Part shown: positions 26,201-38,284 of the stretch, piece by piece | How positions within the stretch are numbered: the first letter of the stretch is position 1 | How the letters are laid out: each line of letters starts with the position of its first letter | Assembly (NCBI GenBank): GCA_029961685.1 | Contig: JARWKL010000004.1 | Location: 30,509,610 to 30,573,609 of the forward strand | DNA: 64,000 nt | Direction of reading: 5' to 3' | From: Aristolochia californica | Lineage: Eukaryota; Streptophyta; Magnoliopsida; Piperales; Aristolochiaceae | The notes under the pieces: generated by a model | Databases searched by the model: none | What the model was told of the DNA's origin: nothing | The model's input: only the letters and a program-made list of their open reading frames with translations | Program-made: the position numbers and the translations under genes

Positions 26201-29200
26201 CCTCTTTGTTTACGAGATGAAGGGAGAGCAAAAACTCAAAGTTTTGATTTAAGAAAAAAGTATACATCTAAAATGGAAATGCCCAATGCACAAATGTAGC
26301 CATAATTACTAAGAGTGTCTGTAATTTTTAGGGATTATAAAATCCTTTTAGTTCTTATATATTATGTTTTGCAATCATCAGGAAAAGGCAGAGGTGGGGG
26401 ATTTTTAACTGAGTGTTGACTCCCAAACCATAAGTCATTTCTTACAAAAATATAGCCCGTTACACATGAAAATGACTTTACAATCATCTATGGTTGTTAG
26501 GTTAGCTTTTTGTAAATGGGAAAAATAATGGTTTGTTTGACTCGGGTAAATATCCCACCGGACGTTCACTTGAGAATTTAATGAACGTTTGTTATTCTCT
26601 TGAAGAGGTTTGGATCCATAGGTCATTTTCATCTTTAACATGTTTCAAGCATGCATATCCATTTTTAAAACATGTGTAGAAGAAATCTCTTGCTTATAAA
26701 ATTCCTAGATATTATTAGGGTTGAGCTAGTGGAATTTCCAAAAATTGAATAACAAAACTTTTGTGTTCATTTATGGAGTGTGAATAAATTTTCTTTACTT
26801 ACATTTGTTGTTTTTAAAATTTTTTCCATACTTAAACTCTAAAATTTTCATTTTATTGTGATCTATTTGCCATTTTAATTTAAAGGATGAAGGGAGAGCG
26901 AAAACTCACAGATTTGATTTTAGAAAAAAATAAACATCTAAATTGGAAATGCACAATGCACAAAAGTACAGAGCGATAATTCCAAAGAGTGTTTGTAATT
27001 TTTAGGGATTGTAAACTCCATTTAGTTTTTATATATTAGGTTTCACAATCGTCGGGAAAAGGGGGAGGTGGGTGATTTTTAACTGAGTGTTGACTCCCAA
27101 ACCATAATTCATTTCTTACAAAAATAATGCTCGTTACACATGATAAATAAATTTAAACTCATCTATGCTTGTTAGGTCAGAATATTGTAAATGGGAAATA
27201 AAAATGCTTCTTTGACACGGGTAAAATATCCCACCGCACATTCACTTTAGAATTTAATGAGCGTCTGAAATTCTCTTTAAGAGGTTTGGATATATAGATC
27301 ATTTGCATCTTTAACATGTTTCAAGCATGCATATCCATTTTTAAAACATGTGTAGAAGAAATCTCTTTTTTATAAAATACCAAGTTATGAGGGTTGAATT
27401 ATTGAATTTCCCAAACGTGGATAACAAAACTTTTGTGTTGATTTGTGGTGTGTTAATAAATTTTCATTACTTACATTTGTTATTGTTTTAAATTTTTTCC
27501 ATACACAAGCTCTAAAATTTTCAATTTGTTGTGATCTATTTGCCTTTTTTGTTTATGGGACGAAGGGAGCGTGAAAACTCAAAGTTTTGATTTATGAAAA
27601 AAGTGTACATCTAAAATGGAAATGCACAATGCAAAAATGTAGAGAGAGATAATTCCAAATATTGTCTGTAATTTTTAGGGATTGTAAACTCCTTTTAGTT
27701 TTAATATATTAGGTATTGCAATTGTCGGGAAAAGGGGGAGGTGTGGGATTTTTAACTAAGTGTAGACTCCCAATCTGTAATTCATTTCTTACAAAAATAT
27801 AGCCCGTTATGTATTATAAATTAATTTACAATCATCTCTGGTTGTTAGGTCAACTATTTGTAAATGGACAAAAAAATGGCTTGTTTAGCTCGGATAAATA
27901 TCGCACCATATGTTCACTTGAGAATTTAATAAGGGTTTGTTATTCTATTTAAAAAGTTTGGATCCATAGGTTATTTTCATCTTCAACAAGTTTCAAGCAT
28001 GCATATCCATTTTTAAAACATCTGTTAAAAAAATCCCTTTCTGATAAAATTCCAAGCCATTAGGGTTGAACTAGAGGAATTTCCCAAACTTGAATAACAA
28101 AACTTTTGTGTTCATTTGTGGTGTGAGAATAAATTTTCTTTACTTACATATGATATTGTTTTAAATATTTTCCATAATTAAACTCTAAAATTTTCATTTT
28201 GTTGTGATCTATTTCTCTTTATTGTTTACAAGATGAAGGGAGAGCGAAAACTCAAAATTTTTATTTAAGAAAAAAATATACATAAAATTTTGAAATGCAC
28301 AATGCACAAATGTAGAGAGAGATAATTCAAAATAGTGTCTGTAATTTTTAGGGATTGTAAACTACTTTTAGTTTTTATATTTTAGGTTTTGAAATCGTCG
28401 GGAAAAGGGAGAGGCGGGGGATTTTTAATTGAGTGTTGACTCCCAATCCGTAAGTCATTTCTTAAAAAAATATAGCCCGTTGCGCATGATAACTCACTTT
28501 ACAATCAACTATGGTTGTTAGGTCAGCTTTTTTTTTTAAATGGGCAAAATAATGGCTTGTTTGACTCGGGTAAATAACCCTCCGCAAATTCACTTGAGGA
28601 TTTAATGAGCGTTTGTTATTCTCTTTAAAAGGTTTTGATTTACAGGTCATTGGCATTTTAACATGTTTCAAGCATGCATATGAATTTTTTAAACACGTGT
28701 AGAAGAAATCTCTTTGTTATAAAAATTCCTAGCTATTAGTATTGAACTAGTGGAATTTCCGAAACATGGATAACAAAAATTTTGTGTTGATTTTTGCTGT
28801 GTGAATAAATTTTCTTTACTTACATTTGTTATTGTCTTAAATTTTTTCCACATATAAACGCTAAAAGTTTCATTTTGTTGTAATTTATTTGCTTTGGTTT
28901 ACAGGATGAAGGGAGAGCGAAACTCAAAGTTTTGATTTAAGAAAAAAGTATACATCTAAAATGGAAAAGCACAATGCACAAATGTAGAGTGCGTTAATTA
29001 CAAAGAGTGTCTATAATTTTTAGGCATTGTAAACTCCTTTTAGCTTTTATATATTAGGGTTCAAAATTGTCAGGAAAAGGTGGAGGTGGGGGATTTTTAA
29101 CTGAGTGTTGATTCCCAATCCATAAGTCATTTCTTAAAAAATATAGCCCGTTACGCATGATAAATCACTTTACAATCATCTATGGTTGTTAGGTCAGCTT

Positions 29201-29544
29201 TTTTTAAATAGGAAAAAATAATGGCTTGTCTGATTCCAATAAATATCCCACCGCAAGTTCACATGAAATTTATGAAGCGTTTGTTATTCTCTTTATGAGT
29301 TTTGGATCCAAAGGTCATTTGCATCTTTAATATGTTTCAAACATGTATATCCATTTTTAAAACATGTGTCGAAGAAATCTCTTTCTTATAAAATTCCAAG
29401 CTATGAGGGTTGAACTAGTGGAATTTCGTAAACGTGGATAGCAAAACTTTTGGGTTCATTTGTGGTGTGTGAATAAATTTTCATTACTTACATTTGTTAT
29501 TGTTTTAAATTTTTTCCACACGTAAAATCTAAAATTCTCAATTT
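17247..29544 (+). repeat. Loose P-Q-R trimer HOR in family B (~2.0 kb)
   Basis: B monomers fall into three recurring types. P has AATGAGGGTTTGTTATTCTC, CCAAGCTATTAGGG and AAACTTGAATAAC. Q has AAATTCACTTGAGGATTTAA, CCTAGCTATTAGGG and often AAACTAGGATAAC. R has CCAAGCTATGAGGG and AAACGTGGATAAC. P monomers start near 17247, 19928, 22596, 24614 and 27959, each followed by Q-like and then R-like copies. The spacing between P monomers is 4, 4, 3 and 5 monomers, so the basic trimer has been padded by extra Q- or R-like copies. Typing is by eye from a few diagnostic positions. Confidence 0.68.
29538..29544. other. Orientation-switch junction, B(+) to A(-), 7-bp microhomology
   Basis: To the left the text is forward family B (TTTTTTCCACACGTAAAATC, then TAAAATTCTCAATTT). 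To the right it is reverse-complement family A (ATTTTCAAATCCAAACTTGAG, 29545 on). The 7 bases TCAATTT fit both: B has TCAATTTGTTGTGATC near 27522, and reversed A has TCAATTTATTTT at 38367. From here to the end of the window every monomer is reversed. Confidence 0.9.
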
Positions 29545-31200
29545 ATTTTCAAATCCAAACTTGAGTTTTCACTCTCCCATTTTTCTGATAAAGTAAAATA
29601 TAAGGCAAAAAGATTACAAGAAAATGAAAATTTTAGAGTTTAAGTATGCAAAAAATTGAAAACTCTAATCATTGTAAGTGAAAAAAATTATTTCACGCAC
29701 TAAAAATGAACTCCAAACTTTTGTTATCCATGTTTGGGAAAGTCAACTAGTACAACCCCTAATAGCTTGGTGGAATTTCATAAGGAAGACGTAGCTAATT
29801 GATCCTAACATATTTTAAATATGGATTTGCATGCATGAAACATGTTGAAGATGCAAATGACCTAATGATCCAAAAATTTAGAGTAGAAAAAATTAAATTC
29901 TCAAGTTAATCTGCGGAGGGATAATTACCAGAGCCAAACAACCCACTTTTTGCCTATTTACAAAAAACAGACCTAACAATCATAGATCATTATAAATGTT
30001 TTGATTGATTAATGATGTGTAATGGCTATACTTTGTGTTAGAAATGACTTATGCTTTGGGAGTCAACACTCAGTTAAAAATGCCTCGCCTACCCTTTTCT
30101 AAACATTGCAAAACCTAATATATAAAAATCTAAAAGAGTTTAAAATCCTTAAAAATCACAGCTATTTTTTGGAATTATCTCTCTCAGCATTTGTGCATTT
30201 CCATTTTGGATGTTAAATTTTTTTTCAAATCCAAACTTGAGTTTTCACTCTCCCATCTTTCTCGTAAACAAAAAGATAAGGCAAATAGATCACAACAAAA
30301 TGAAAATTTTAGAGTTTATGAATGAAAAAAAAAGATATAATAAATGTAAGTGAAGAAAATTATTTCACGTACTAAAAATGAACACCAAAGTTTTGTTATC
30401 AATGTTTGGGAAATTCCAGTAGTACAACCCCTAATAGCTTTGTAGAATTTTATAAGAAAGATATTTCTAATTGATCCTAACATGATTTAAATATTGATAT
30501 GCATGCCTGAAACATGTTGCTAATGCAAATGCCCTAATGATTCTAAAATTTAGAATAGTAAAAAAAATTAAATTCTCAGATTAACGTGCGGTGGGATATT
30601 TACCAGACCCAAACAACCCAATTTTTGCCAATTTAAAAAATGTAAAACTAACAATCATAGATCATCGTAAATGTTTTGATCGAGTAATGATGTGTAACTA
30701 CTATATGTTTTTTTAGAAATGACTTATGGTTAGGGAGTCAACACTTAGTTAAAAATACCTCGCCCCCTCTTTTCCAATGAATGGAAAAACTAATATATAG
30801 TAAACCAAAAGAGTGTACAATCCTTAAAAATCACAGATAATTTTTGGAATTATCTCTCACAGCATTTGTCCATTTTCATTTGGATGTTAATTTTTTTTTC
30901 AAATTCAAACTTGAGTTTTCACTCACCCATTTTTCTCGTAAACAAAAAGATTAGGCAAATAGATCACAACAAAATGAAAATTTTAGAGTTTATGTTTGCA
31001 ACAAATTGAAAACTATAATAAATGTAAGTGAAGTAAATTATTTCAGGCACTAAAAATGAACACAAAAGTTTTGTTGTCCATGGTTGGAATATTCTACCAG
31101 TACAACTCCTAATAGCTTGGTCGAATTTTATAAGAAACAGATTTCTAATTGATCCTACCATGTTTGAAATATGGATATACATGCCTGAAACATGTTGAAG
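29538..31200 (-). repeat. 8.83-kb-spaced duplication, copy 1
   Basis: Matches 38367-40034 with shared rare text: TTTCTGATAAAG or TTACTGATAAAG, ATATAAGGCAAAAAGAT, GGGAAAGTCAACTAGTAC, TTTCATAAGGAAGACGTAGC, GGATTTGCATGCATGAAAC, ATGTTGCTAATGCAAATGCC and AAACCAAAAGAGTGTA. The offset is 8829 at the left end and 8834 by 31173, equal to 13 monomers. The first homologous base coincides with the B(+)/A(-) switch point. Confidence 0.85.
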
Positions 31201-33481
31201 AGGCAAATGATCTAGTGATTCAAAAAATTTTAGGAGTAGAAAAAATTAAATTCTCAATTTAACGTGCGGTGGGATATTTACCAAAGCCAAACAACCCTGT
31301 TTTTGCCTATTTACAAAAAGCAGACCTAACAATCATAGATCATCATAAATGTTTTGATCGGTTAATGAAGTGTAACCACTCTAATTTTTGTTAGAAATGA
31401 CTTATGGTTTGGGAGTAACCACCCAGTTAAAAATGCGCCTCCCCCCCCCTTTTTCGATGATTGAAAAACCTAACATATAAAAAACTAAAAGAGTTTACAA
31501 TCCTTAAAAATCACAGATAATTTTTGGAATTATCTCTCTTAGCATTTGTGCATTTCAATTTTGGATGTTAAAATTTTTTTCAAGTCCAAACTTGAGTTTT
31601 CACTCTCCCATTTTTCTAGTAAACAAAAAGATAAGGCAAATAGATCATATCAAAATGAAAATTTTAGAGTTTAGGTATGAAAAATATTGAAAACTATAAT
31701 AACTGCAAGTGAAGAAAATTATCTCACGCACGAAAAACGAACTCCAAAGTTTTTTTATCCATGTTTGTGAAATTTCAATAGTACAACCCCTAATAGCTTG
31801 GTGGAATTTTATAAGAAAGAGATTTCTAATTGATCCGAACATGTTTTAAATATGGATATGCATGTCTGAAACATGTTGAAGATGCAAATGACCTAGTGAT
31901 CAGAAAATTTCAAGGAGTAGAAGAAATTAAATTCTCAAGTAAACGTGCGGTGGGATATTTACCATAGCTAAACAAGCCAGTTTTGCGTATTCACAAAAAA
32001 GCGTACCAAACAATCATAGATCATCTTAAATGTTTTGATCGATTAATGATGTGTAACGGCTATAATTTTGGTTAGAAATGACTTATGGTTTGGGAGTCAA
32101 CACTCAATTAAAAATGCCTTGCCCACCCTTTTTCGATGATAGCAAAACCTAATATATAAAAACATAAAAGAGTTTACAATCCTTAAGACTGGCCAATAAT
32201 TTTTGGATTTACCTCTTTGAAGATTTGTGCAATTCCAATTTTTATGTTGAATTTTTTTTCAAATCCAAACTTGAGTTTTCCTTATCCCATTTTTCTCGTA
32301 AACAAATAGATAAGGCATATAGATAGCAACGAAATGAAAATTTCAGAGTTTATGTATGCAAAAAATTTAAAACTATATAATAAATGTAACTGAAGAAAAT
32401 TATTTCACAATCTAAAAATGAACACCAAAGTTTTGTATCCTTGTTTGGGAAATTCCATTAGTACAACCCCTAATAGCTTGGTGAAATTTTATAAGAAAGG
32501 GATTTCTAATTGATCCTAACGTTTTAAATATGGATATGCATGCCTCTACCATGGTAAATATGCAAATGACCTAATGATCAAAAAATTTAAAGTAGTAGAA
32601 AAAATTAAATTCTCAGGTTAACGTGCGATGGGATATGTACCAGAGCCAAACAACCCAGTTTTTGCCTATTAACAAAAAGCGTACCAAATAATCATAGATC
32701 ATCATAAATGTTTTGATCAATTAATGATGCATAACCTCTATAATTTTTGTTAGAAATGACTTATGGTTTGGGAGTCAACACTCAGTTAAAAATGCTTCGC
32801 CCCCTCTTTTCCGATGATTGCAAATCCTAATATATAAAAAACTAAAAGAGTGTAAAATATTTAAAAATCACAGGTACTTTTTGGAATTTTCTCTCTCTGC
32901 ATTTTTACTTTTCCATTTTGGATGTTATATTTTTTTTCAAATCCAAACTTGAGTTTTCACTCGCCCATTTTTCTCCTAAACAAAAAGAAAGGGCAAATAG
33001 ATCACAAAAAAATGAATTTTTTAGAGTTAATGTATGCAAAATTTAAAAACTATAATAAATGTAAGTGAGAAAAATTATTTCACACACTCAAAATGAACAC
33101 TAAAGTTTTGTTATCCATGTTTGGGGAATTCCACTAGAACAACCCGTAATAGTTTTGAGGAATTTTATAAGAAAGAGATTTCTAATTGATCCTAACCTGT
33201 ATTAAATATGCATATGCAAGCCTGAAACATGTTGAAGAAGTAAATGACCTAAAGATCAAAAAATTTCAAGCAGCAAAAAACATTAAATTCACAAGTTAAT
33301 GTGCGGTGAGATATTTACCAGAGCCAAACAACCCACTTTTTTCCTATTTAAAAAAAGCTGACCTAACAATCAAAGATCATCGTAAATATTTTCATCGGTT
33401 AAAGAAGTGTAACGGCTATATGTTTTGGTTACAAATGACTTAAGGTTTGGGAGTCAACTCTTAGTTAAAAATACAACGCCT

Positions 33482-33496
33482 CCCCCCCCCCCCCCC
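33482..33496 (-). repeat. 15-bp poly(C) tract at the hinge
   Basis: Uninterrupted C15 at the reverse-orientation hinge, between AACGCCT and ATCCCCTTTTCTGATG. Confidence 0.93.
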
Positions 33497-33676
33497 ATCC
33501 CCTTTTCTGATGATTGCAAAACCTAATATATAAAAAACTAAAAGAGTTTACAATCCTTAAAAATCACAAAAACATTTTGAAATTATCTCTCTCAGCATTT
33601 GTGCATTTCCGTTTTGGATGTTCAATTTTTTTTCAAATCCAAACTTGAGTTTTAACTCTCCCATTTATCTCATAAA

Positions 33677-33840
33677 CAAAATGAAAATTTTAGAGTTTAT
33701 GTATGGAAAAAAATGAAAATTATAATAAATGTAAGTGAACAAAATTAATTCACGCACTAAAAATGAACACCAAAGTTTTGTTATCCATGTTTTGGAAATT
33801 CCTCTTGTACAACCCCGCATAGCTTGGTGGAATTTTCTAA
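33677..33840 (-). other. Monomer with two short internal deletions
   Basis: Near 33680 AAACAAA runs straight into ATGAAAATTTTAG, lacking the usual AAGATAAGGCAAATAGATC stretch. Near 33833 GGAATTTT runs into CTAATTGATCC, lacking ATAAGAAAGAGATTT. Both joins are at short repeated words (ACAAA and TTT), as expected of slippage or microhomology deletion. Confidence 0.7.
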
Positions 33841-34133
33841 TTGATCCTAACATTGTTTAAATATGGATATGCATGCCTAAAACATGTTGAAGATGCAAAT
33901 GACCTAATGATCCAAAAATTTCAAGGAGTAAAAAAAATAAAATTCTCAAGAGAACTTGCGGTGGGATATTTAAAAGAGCCAAACAACCCACTTTTGCCTA
34001 TTTACAAAAAGCGAACCAAACAATTATAGATCATTGTAAATGTTTTGAAGGATTAATGATGTATAACGGCTAAAATTTTGGTTAGAAATGACTTATGGAT
34101 TGGGAGTCAACATTCAGTTAAAAATGCCTCCTA

Positions 34134-34158
34134 CCCTCCCTTCCGTCCCCCCCTCCCC
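34134..34158 (-). other. Hinge with quadruplex-type motif (minus strand)
   Basis: On the plus strand the C runs are 34134-34136, 34138-34140, 34147-34153 and 34155-34158, separated by 1, 6 and 1 nt. The minus strand therefore fits the general G3+N1-7 four-run pattern. It lies in an unusually long pyrimidine-rich hinge of about 45 nt (34127-34170). Folding is a prediction only. Confidence 0.6.
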
Positions 34159-34834
34159 TCGCTCTTCCTTTTCCAATGATAGAAAAACCTAATACATAAC
34201 ACAAAAAAAGAGTTTACAATCGATAAAAATCACAGATACTTTTTGGAATTATCTCTCTCAGCATTTGTACATTTACATTTAAGATGTTCAATTTTTTTTC
34301 AAATCCAAACTTTTGTTTTCAATCTCCCATTTTTCTCATAAACAAAAAGATAATCCAAATAGATCACAACAAAAAGAAAATTTTAGAGTTCATGTATGTG
34401 AAAAATTGAAAACTATAATAATTTTAAGTGTAGAAAATTATTGCACGCACAAAAATTGAACACCAAAGTTTTGTTATCCATGTTTGGCAAATTCCACTAG
34501 TACAACCCCTAATAGCTTGGTGGAATTTTATAAGAAAGAGATTTCTAATTGATCCTAACATGTTTTAAATGTGGATATGCATGCCTGAAATATGTTGAAG
34601 ACGCAAATGAACTAATGATCCAAAAATTTAGAGGAGAAGAAAAAATTTAATTCTCAAGTTAACGTGCGGTGGGATATTAACCTAAGCCACACAACCCACT
34701 TTTTTCATATTTACAAAAAGCGGACCTAACAATCATAGATCATCGTAAATGTTTTGATCGATTAATTAAGTGTAACGGTTATATTTTTTGGTTAAAAATA
34801 ACTTAAGGTTTGGGAGTCAACTCTCAGGTAAAAA

Positions 34835-34835
<1 letters not shown>

Positions 34836-34884
<49 letters not shown>
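34836..34884 (-). repeat. 49-bp poly(C) tract at the hinge
   Basis: Uninterrupted C49 between GGTAAAAAT and TTTTCTGATGATCGCAAAAC, exactly at the satellite hinge, which elsewhere holds 4-16 C. It is the longest homopolymer in the window. The minus strand is G49. Such runs are error-prone in sequencing and in vivo, so the exact length should be treated as approximate. Confidence 0.93.
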
Positions 34885-36689
34885 TTTTCTGATGATCGCA
34901 AAACCTAATATATAAAAAACTAAAAGAGTTTACAATCCTTAAAAATCACAAAAACATTTTGGAATTATCTCTCTCAGCATTTGTGCATTTCCATTTTGGA
35001 TGTTCAATTTTTTTCTAATCCAAATTTGAGTTTTCACTCTCCCATTTTTCTCGTCAACTAAATGATAAGGCAAATAGATCAGAAAAAAATGAAAATTTTA
35101 GAGTTTATGTATGCAAAAAATTGAAAATTATAATAAATGTAAGTGAAGAAAAATATTTCATGCACTAAAAATGAACACCAAAGTTTTGTTATCCATGTTG
35201 GGGAAATTCCTCTAGTACAACCACTAATAGCTTGGTTGAATTTTATAAGAAAGAGATTTCTAATTGATCCTCACATGTTTTAAATATGAATATGCATGCC
35301 TGAAACATGTTGGAGACACAAATGATGACCTAATGATCCAAAAATTTAGATTAGTAGAAAAAATTAAATTATCAAGTTAACGTGTGGTGGGATATTTACT
35401 AGAGCCAAAGAACCCACTTTTTGTGTATTTAAAAAAATCGGTCCTAAGAAGCATTGATCATCGTAAATGTTTTGATCAATTAATTATGTGTAACAACTAC
35501 ATTCTTTGGTTATAAATGACTTATAGTTTGGGATTCAACACTCAGTTAAAAAAGCCTCGCCCCCCGCTTTTTTGAGAATTGCAAAACCTAATATATAAAA
35601 AACTAAAAAAGTTTAAAATCCTTAAAAAACAAAGATACTTCTTGGAATTATCTCTCTCAGCGTTTGCGCATTTCCATTTTGGATGTCCAATTTTTTGTCA
35701 AATCCAAACATGAGTTTTCTCTCTCCTTTTTCTTGTAAACAAAAAGATAAGGCAAATAGATCACAACAAAATGAAAAATTTAGAGTTTATGTATGCAAAA
35801 ATTGAAAACTATAATAAATTTAATAGAAGAAAATTATTACACGAACTAACAATGAACACCAAAGTTTTATTATCTTTGTTTGGGAAATTCCACTAGTACA
35901 ACATCTAATAGCTTGGCGGAATTTTATAAGAAAGAGAATTCTAATTGATCCTAACATGTTTTAAATATGGATATGCATGCCTGAAATATGTTGAAGACGC
36001 AAATGACGAAACGATCCAAAAATTTAGAGGAGAAGAAAAAATTAAATTCTCAAGATAACGTACGGTGGGATATTAACCAGTGCCAAACAACCCACTTTTT
36101 ACCTATTTACAAAAAGCGGACCTAACAATCATTGATCATCGTAATTGTTTTGATCGATTAATAAAGTTTAATGGCTATATTTTTTTGTTACAAATGAATT
36201 AAGGTTTGGGAGTCAACTCTCAGTTAAAAATGCCACGTCCCTCCCTTTTCTGATCATCACTAAACCTAATATATAAAAAAATAAAAAAGTGTACAATCCA
36301 TAAAAATAACAAAAAAAATTGGAATTATCTCTCTCAGCATTTGTACATTTCCGTTTTGGATGTTCAATTTTTTTTCAAATCCAAAGTTGTGTTTTCACTC
36401 TCCCATTTTTCTCGTAAACAAAATGAAAAGGCAAATAGATCATAAAAAAATGAAAATTTTAGAGTATATGTATGCAAAAAGTTTAAAATTATAATAAATG
36501 TAAGCAAAGAAAATTATTTCACGTACAAAAAATGAACACCAAAGTTTTGTTATTCATGTTTGGGAAATTCCACTAGTACAACCCCTAATAGCTTGGTTGA
36601 ATTTTATAAGAAAGAGATTTCAAATTGATCCTAACATGTTTTAAATATGGATATGCATGCCTGAAACATGTTGAAGACGCAAATGACCA

Positions 36690-36715
36690 AATGATCCAAA
36701 TCTTAAGTTAACGTG
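36690..36715 (-). other. Short deletion in an A(-) monomer
   Basis: AATGATCCAAA is joined to TCTTAAGTTAACGTG. The usual AATTT(A/C)..GGAGTAGAAAAAATTAAAT segment, about 30 bp, is missing. Confidence 0.7.
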
Positions 36716-37577
36716 CGGTGGGTTATTTACCAGATGCAAACAACCCACTTTTTGCCTATTTACAAAAAGTGGACCTAACAATCATTGATCATCGTAAATG
36801 GTTTGATCGATTAATGATGCATAATGGCTATATTTTTTTTTAGAAATGACTTATGGTTTGGGAGTTAACACTCAGTTAAAATTGCCACCCCCCTCCCCCT
36901 TTTCCGATGATTGAAAAAACTAATATATAAAAGACTAAAGGACTTTACAATCCTTAAAAAACACATATACTTTTTGGAATTATCTCTCTTAGCATTTGTA
37001 CATTTCCATTTTGGATATTCAATTTTTTTTCAAAATCAAACTTGAGTTTTCACTCTCCCATTTTTCTTGTAAACAAAAAGATATGACAAATAGATCATAA
37101 CAAAATAAAAATTTTAGAGTTTATGTTTGTAAAAAATTGAAAACTAAAATAAATGAAAGAGAAGAAAATTATTTCTTTCTCTAAAAACGAACACCAAAGT
37201 TTTGTTATCCATGTTTGGGAAATTCCACTAGTACTACCCCTAATCTATTGGTTGAATTTTGTAAGAAAGAGATTTCTAATTGATCCTAACATGTTTTAAA
37301 TATGGATATGCATGCCTAAAACATGTTGTAGATGAAAATGACCTAATGATCCAAAATTTTAGAGGAGTAGAAAAAATAAAATTCTCAAGTTAACGTGTGG
37401 TGGGATATTTACCAGAGCCAAATAACACAGGTTTTGCCTATTTACAAAAAGCAGACCTAACAATCATAGTTCATTGTAAATATTTTTATCGATTAATGAT
37501 GTGTAACTGCTGAAAATATTTTTAGAAATGACTTATGGTTTGGTAGTCAACACTATGTTAAAGATGCCTCACACCCA

Positions 37578-37601
37578 CCCCCCCCCCCCCCCCCCCCCCC
37601 C
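37578..37601 (-). repeat. 24-bp poly(C) tract at the hinge
   Basis: C24 following CTCACACCCA and followed by TCCCACCTTTTCGG, at the hinge position. Reverse translation of this run gives an artificial glycine stretch in a chance open frame. Confidence 0.93.
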
Positions 37602-38258
37602 TCCCACCTTTTCGGATGATTGCAAAACCTAATATATAAAAAATTAAAGAGTTTACAATCCTTAAAAAGCAAAGATACTTTTTGGAATTGTCTCTCTCAA
37701 CTTTTTTCCATTTCCTTTTTGGATGTTCAATTTTATTTTTAAATCCAGACATGAGTTTTCACTCTCTTATTTTCTCTTAAACAAAAAGATAAGGCAAATA
37801 GATCACAACAAAATTAAAATTTTAGAGTTTATGTATGCAAAAAATTGAAAACTATAATAAATGTATCACACACTAAAAAAGAACCCCAAAGTTTTGTTAT
37901 CCATGTTCGGGAAATTCCACTAGTACAACTCCTAATAGCTTGGTGGAATTTTATAAGAAAGAGATTTCTAATTGATCCTATCATGTTTTAAATATGGATA
38001 TGCATGCCTGAAACATGTTGAACATGCAAATGACCTAATGATACAAAAATTTCAAGGAGTAGAAAAAATTAAATTCTTAAGTTAACGTGCGGTGGGATAT
38101 TTACCAGAGCCAAACAACCCACTTTTTGCCTTTTTACAAAAAGCGGACCTAACAATCATAGATCATCGTAAATGTCTTGATCAATTAATTATATGTAATA
38201 GCTATAATTATTGTTAGAAATGATTTATGGTTTGGGAGTCCACACTCAATTAAAACAG

Positions 38259-38284
38259 CCTCCTCCCCCTCCCCCCTCCCCCCA
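38259..38284 (-). repeat. Pyrimidine-rich hinge CCTCCTCCCCCTCCCCCC
   Basis: C runs separated by single T residues instead of one homopolymer: an interrupted variant of the expanded hinge at the same monomer position. Confidence 0.85.

Larger units (their letters stand above)
15995..29544 (+). repeat. Satellite block B(+): diverged family, ~670 bp period
   Basis: About 20 forward monomers of a family related to A but clearly distinct. The landmark TTTGGATCCATAGGTCATTT recurs at about 16027, 16708, 17247, 17917, 18589, 19257, 19928, 20578, 21250, 21926, 22596, 23271, 23940, 24614, 25283, 25947, 26616, 27287, 27959, 28634 and 29307; the mean step after 17247 is 670 bp. B-specific text includes TTTAACATGTTTCAAGCATG, GGGTTGAACTAGTGGAATTT, GAAGGGAGAGCGAAAACTCA, GCACAATGCACAAATGTAG and CGTCGGGAAAAGGGGGAGGC. 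The hinge is GGAAAAGGGGGAGGCGGGGG, mostly without the long homopolymers of family A (an exception is G14 at 16473). No coding potential is seen. Confidence 0.96.

Noticed and set aside
29538..29552. Inversion junction as the edge of a transposon
   Set aside because: No terminal inverted repeats, target-site duplication, poly(A) tail or foreign sequence; both sides are satellite.
37558..37752. Minus-strand frame with a glycine-rich end
   Set aside because: The glycines are a translation of the C24 hinge tract; the rest is ordinary satellite.
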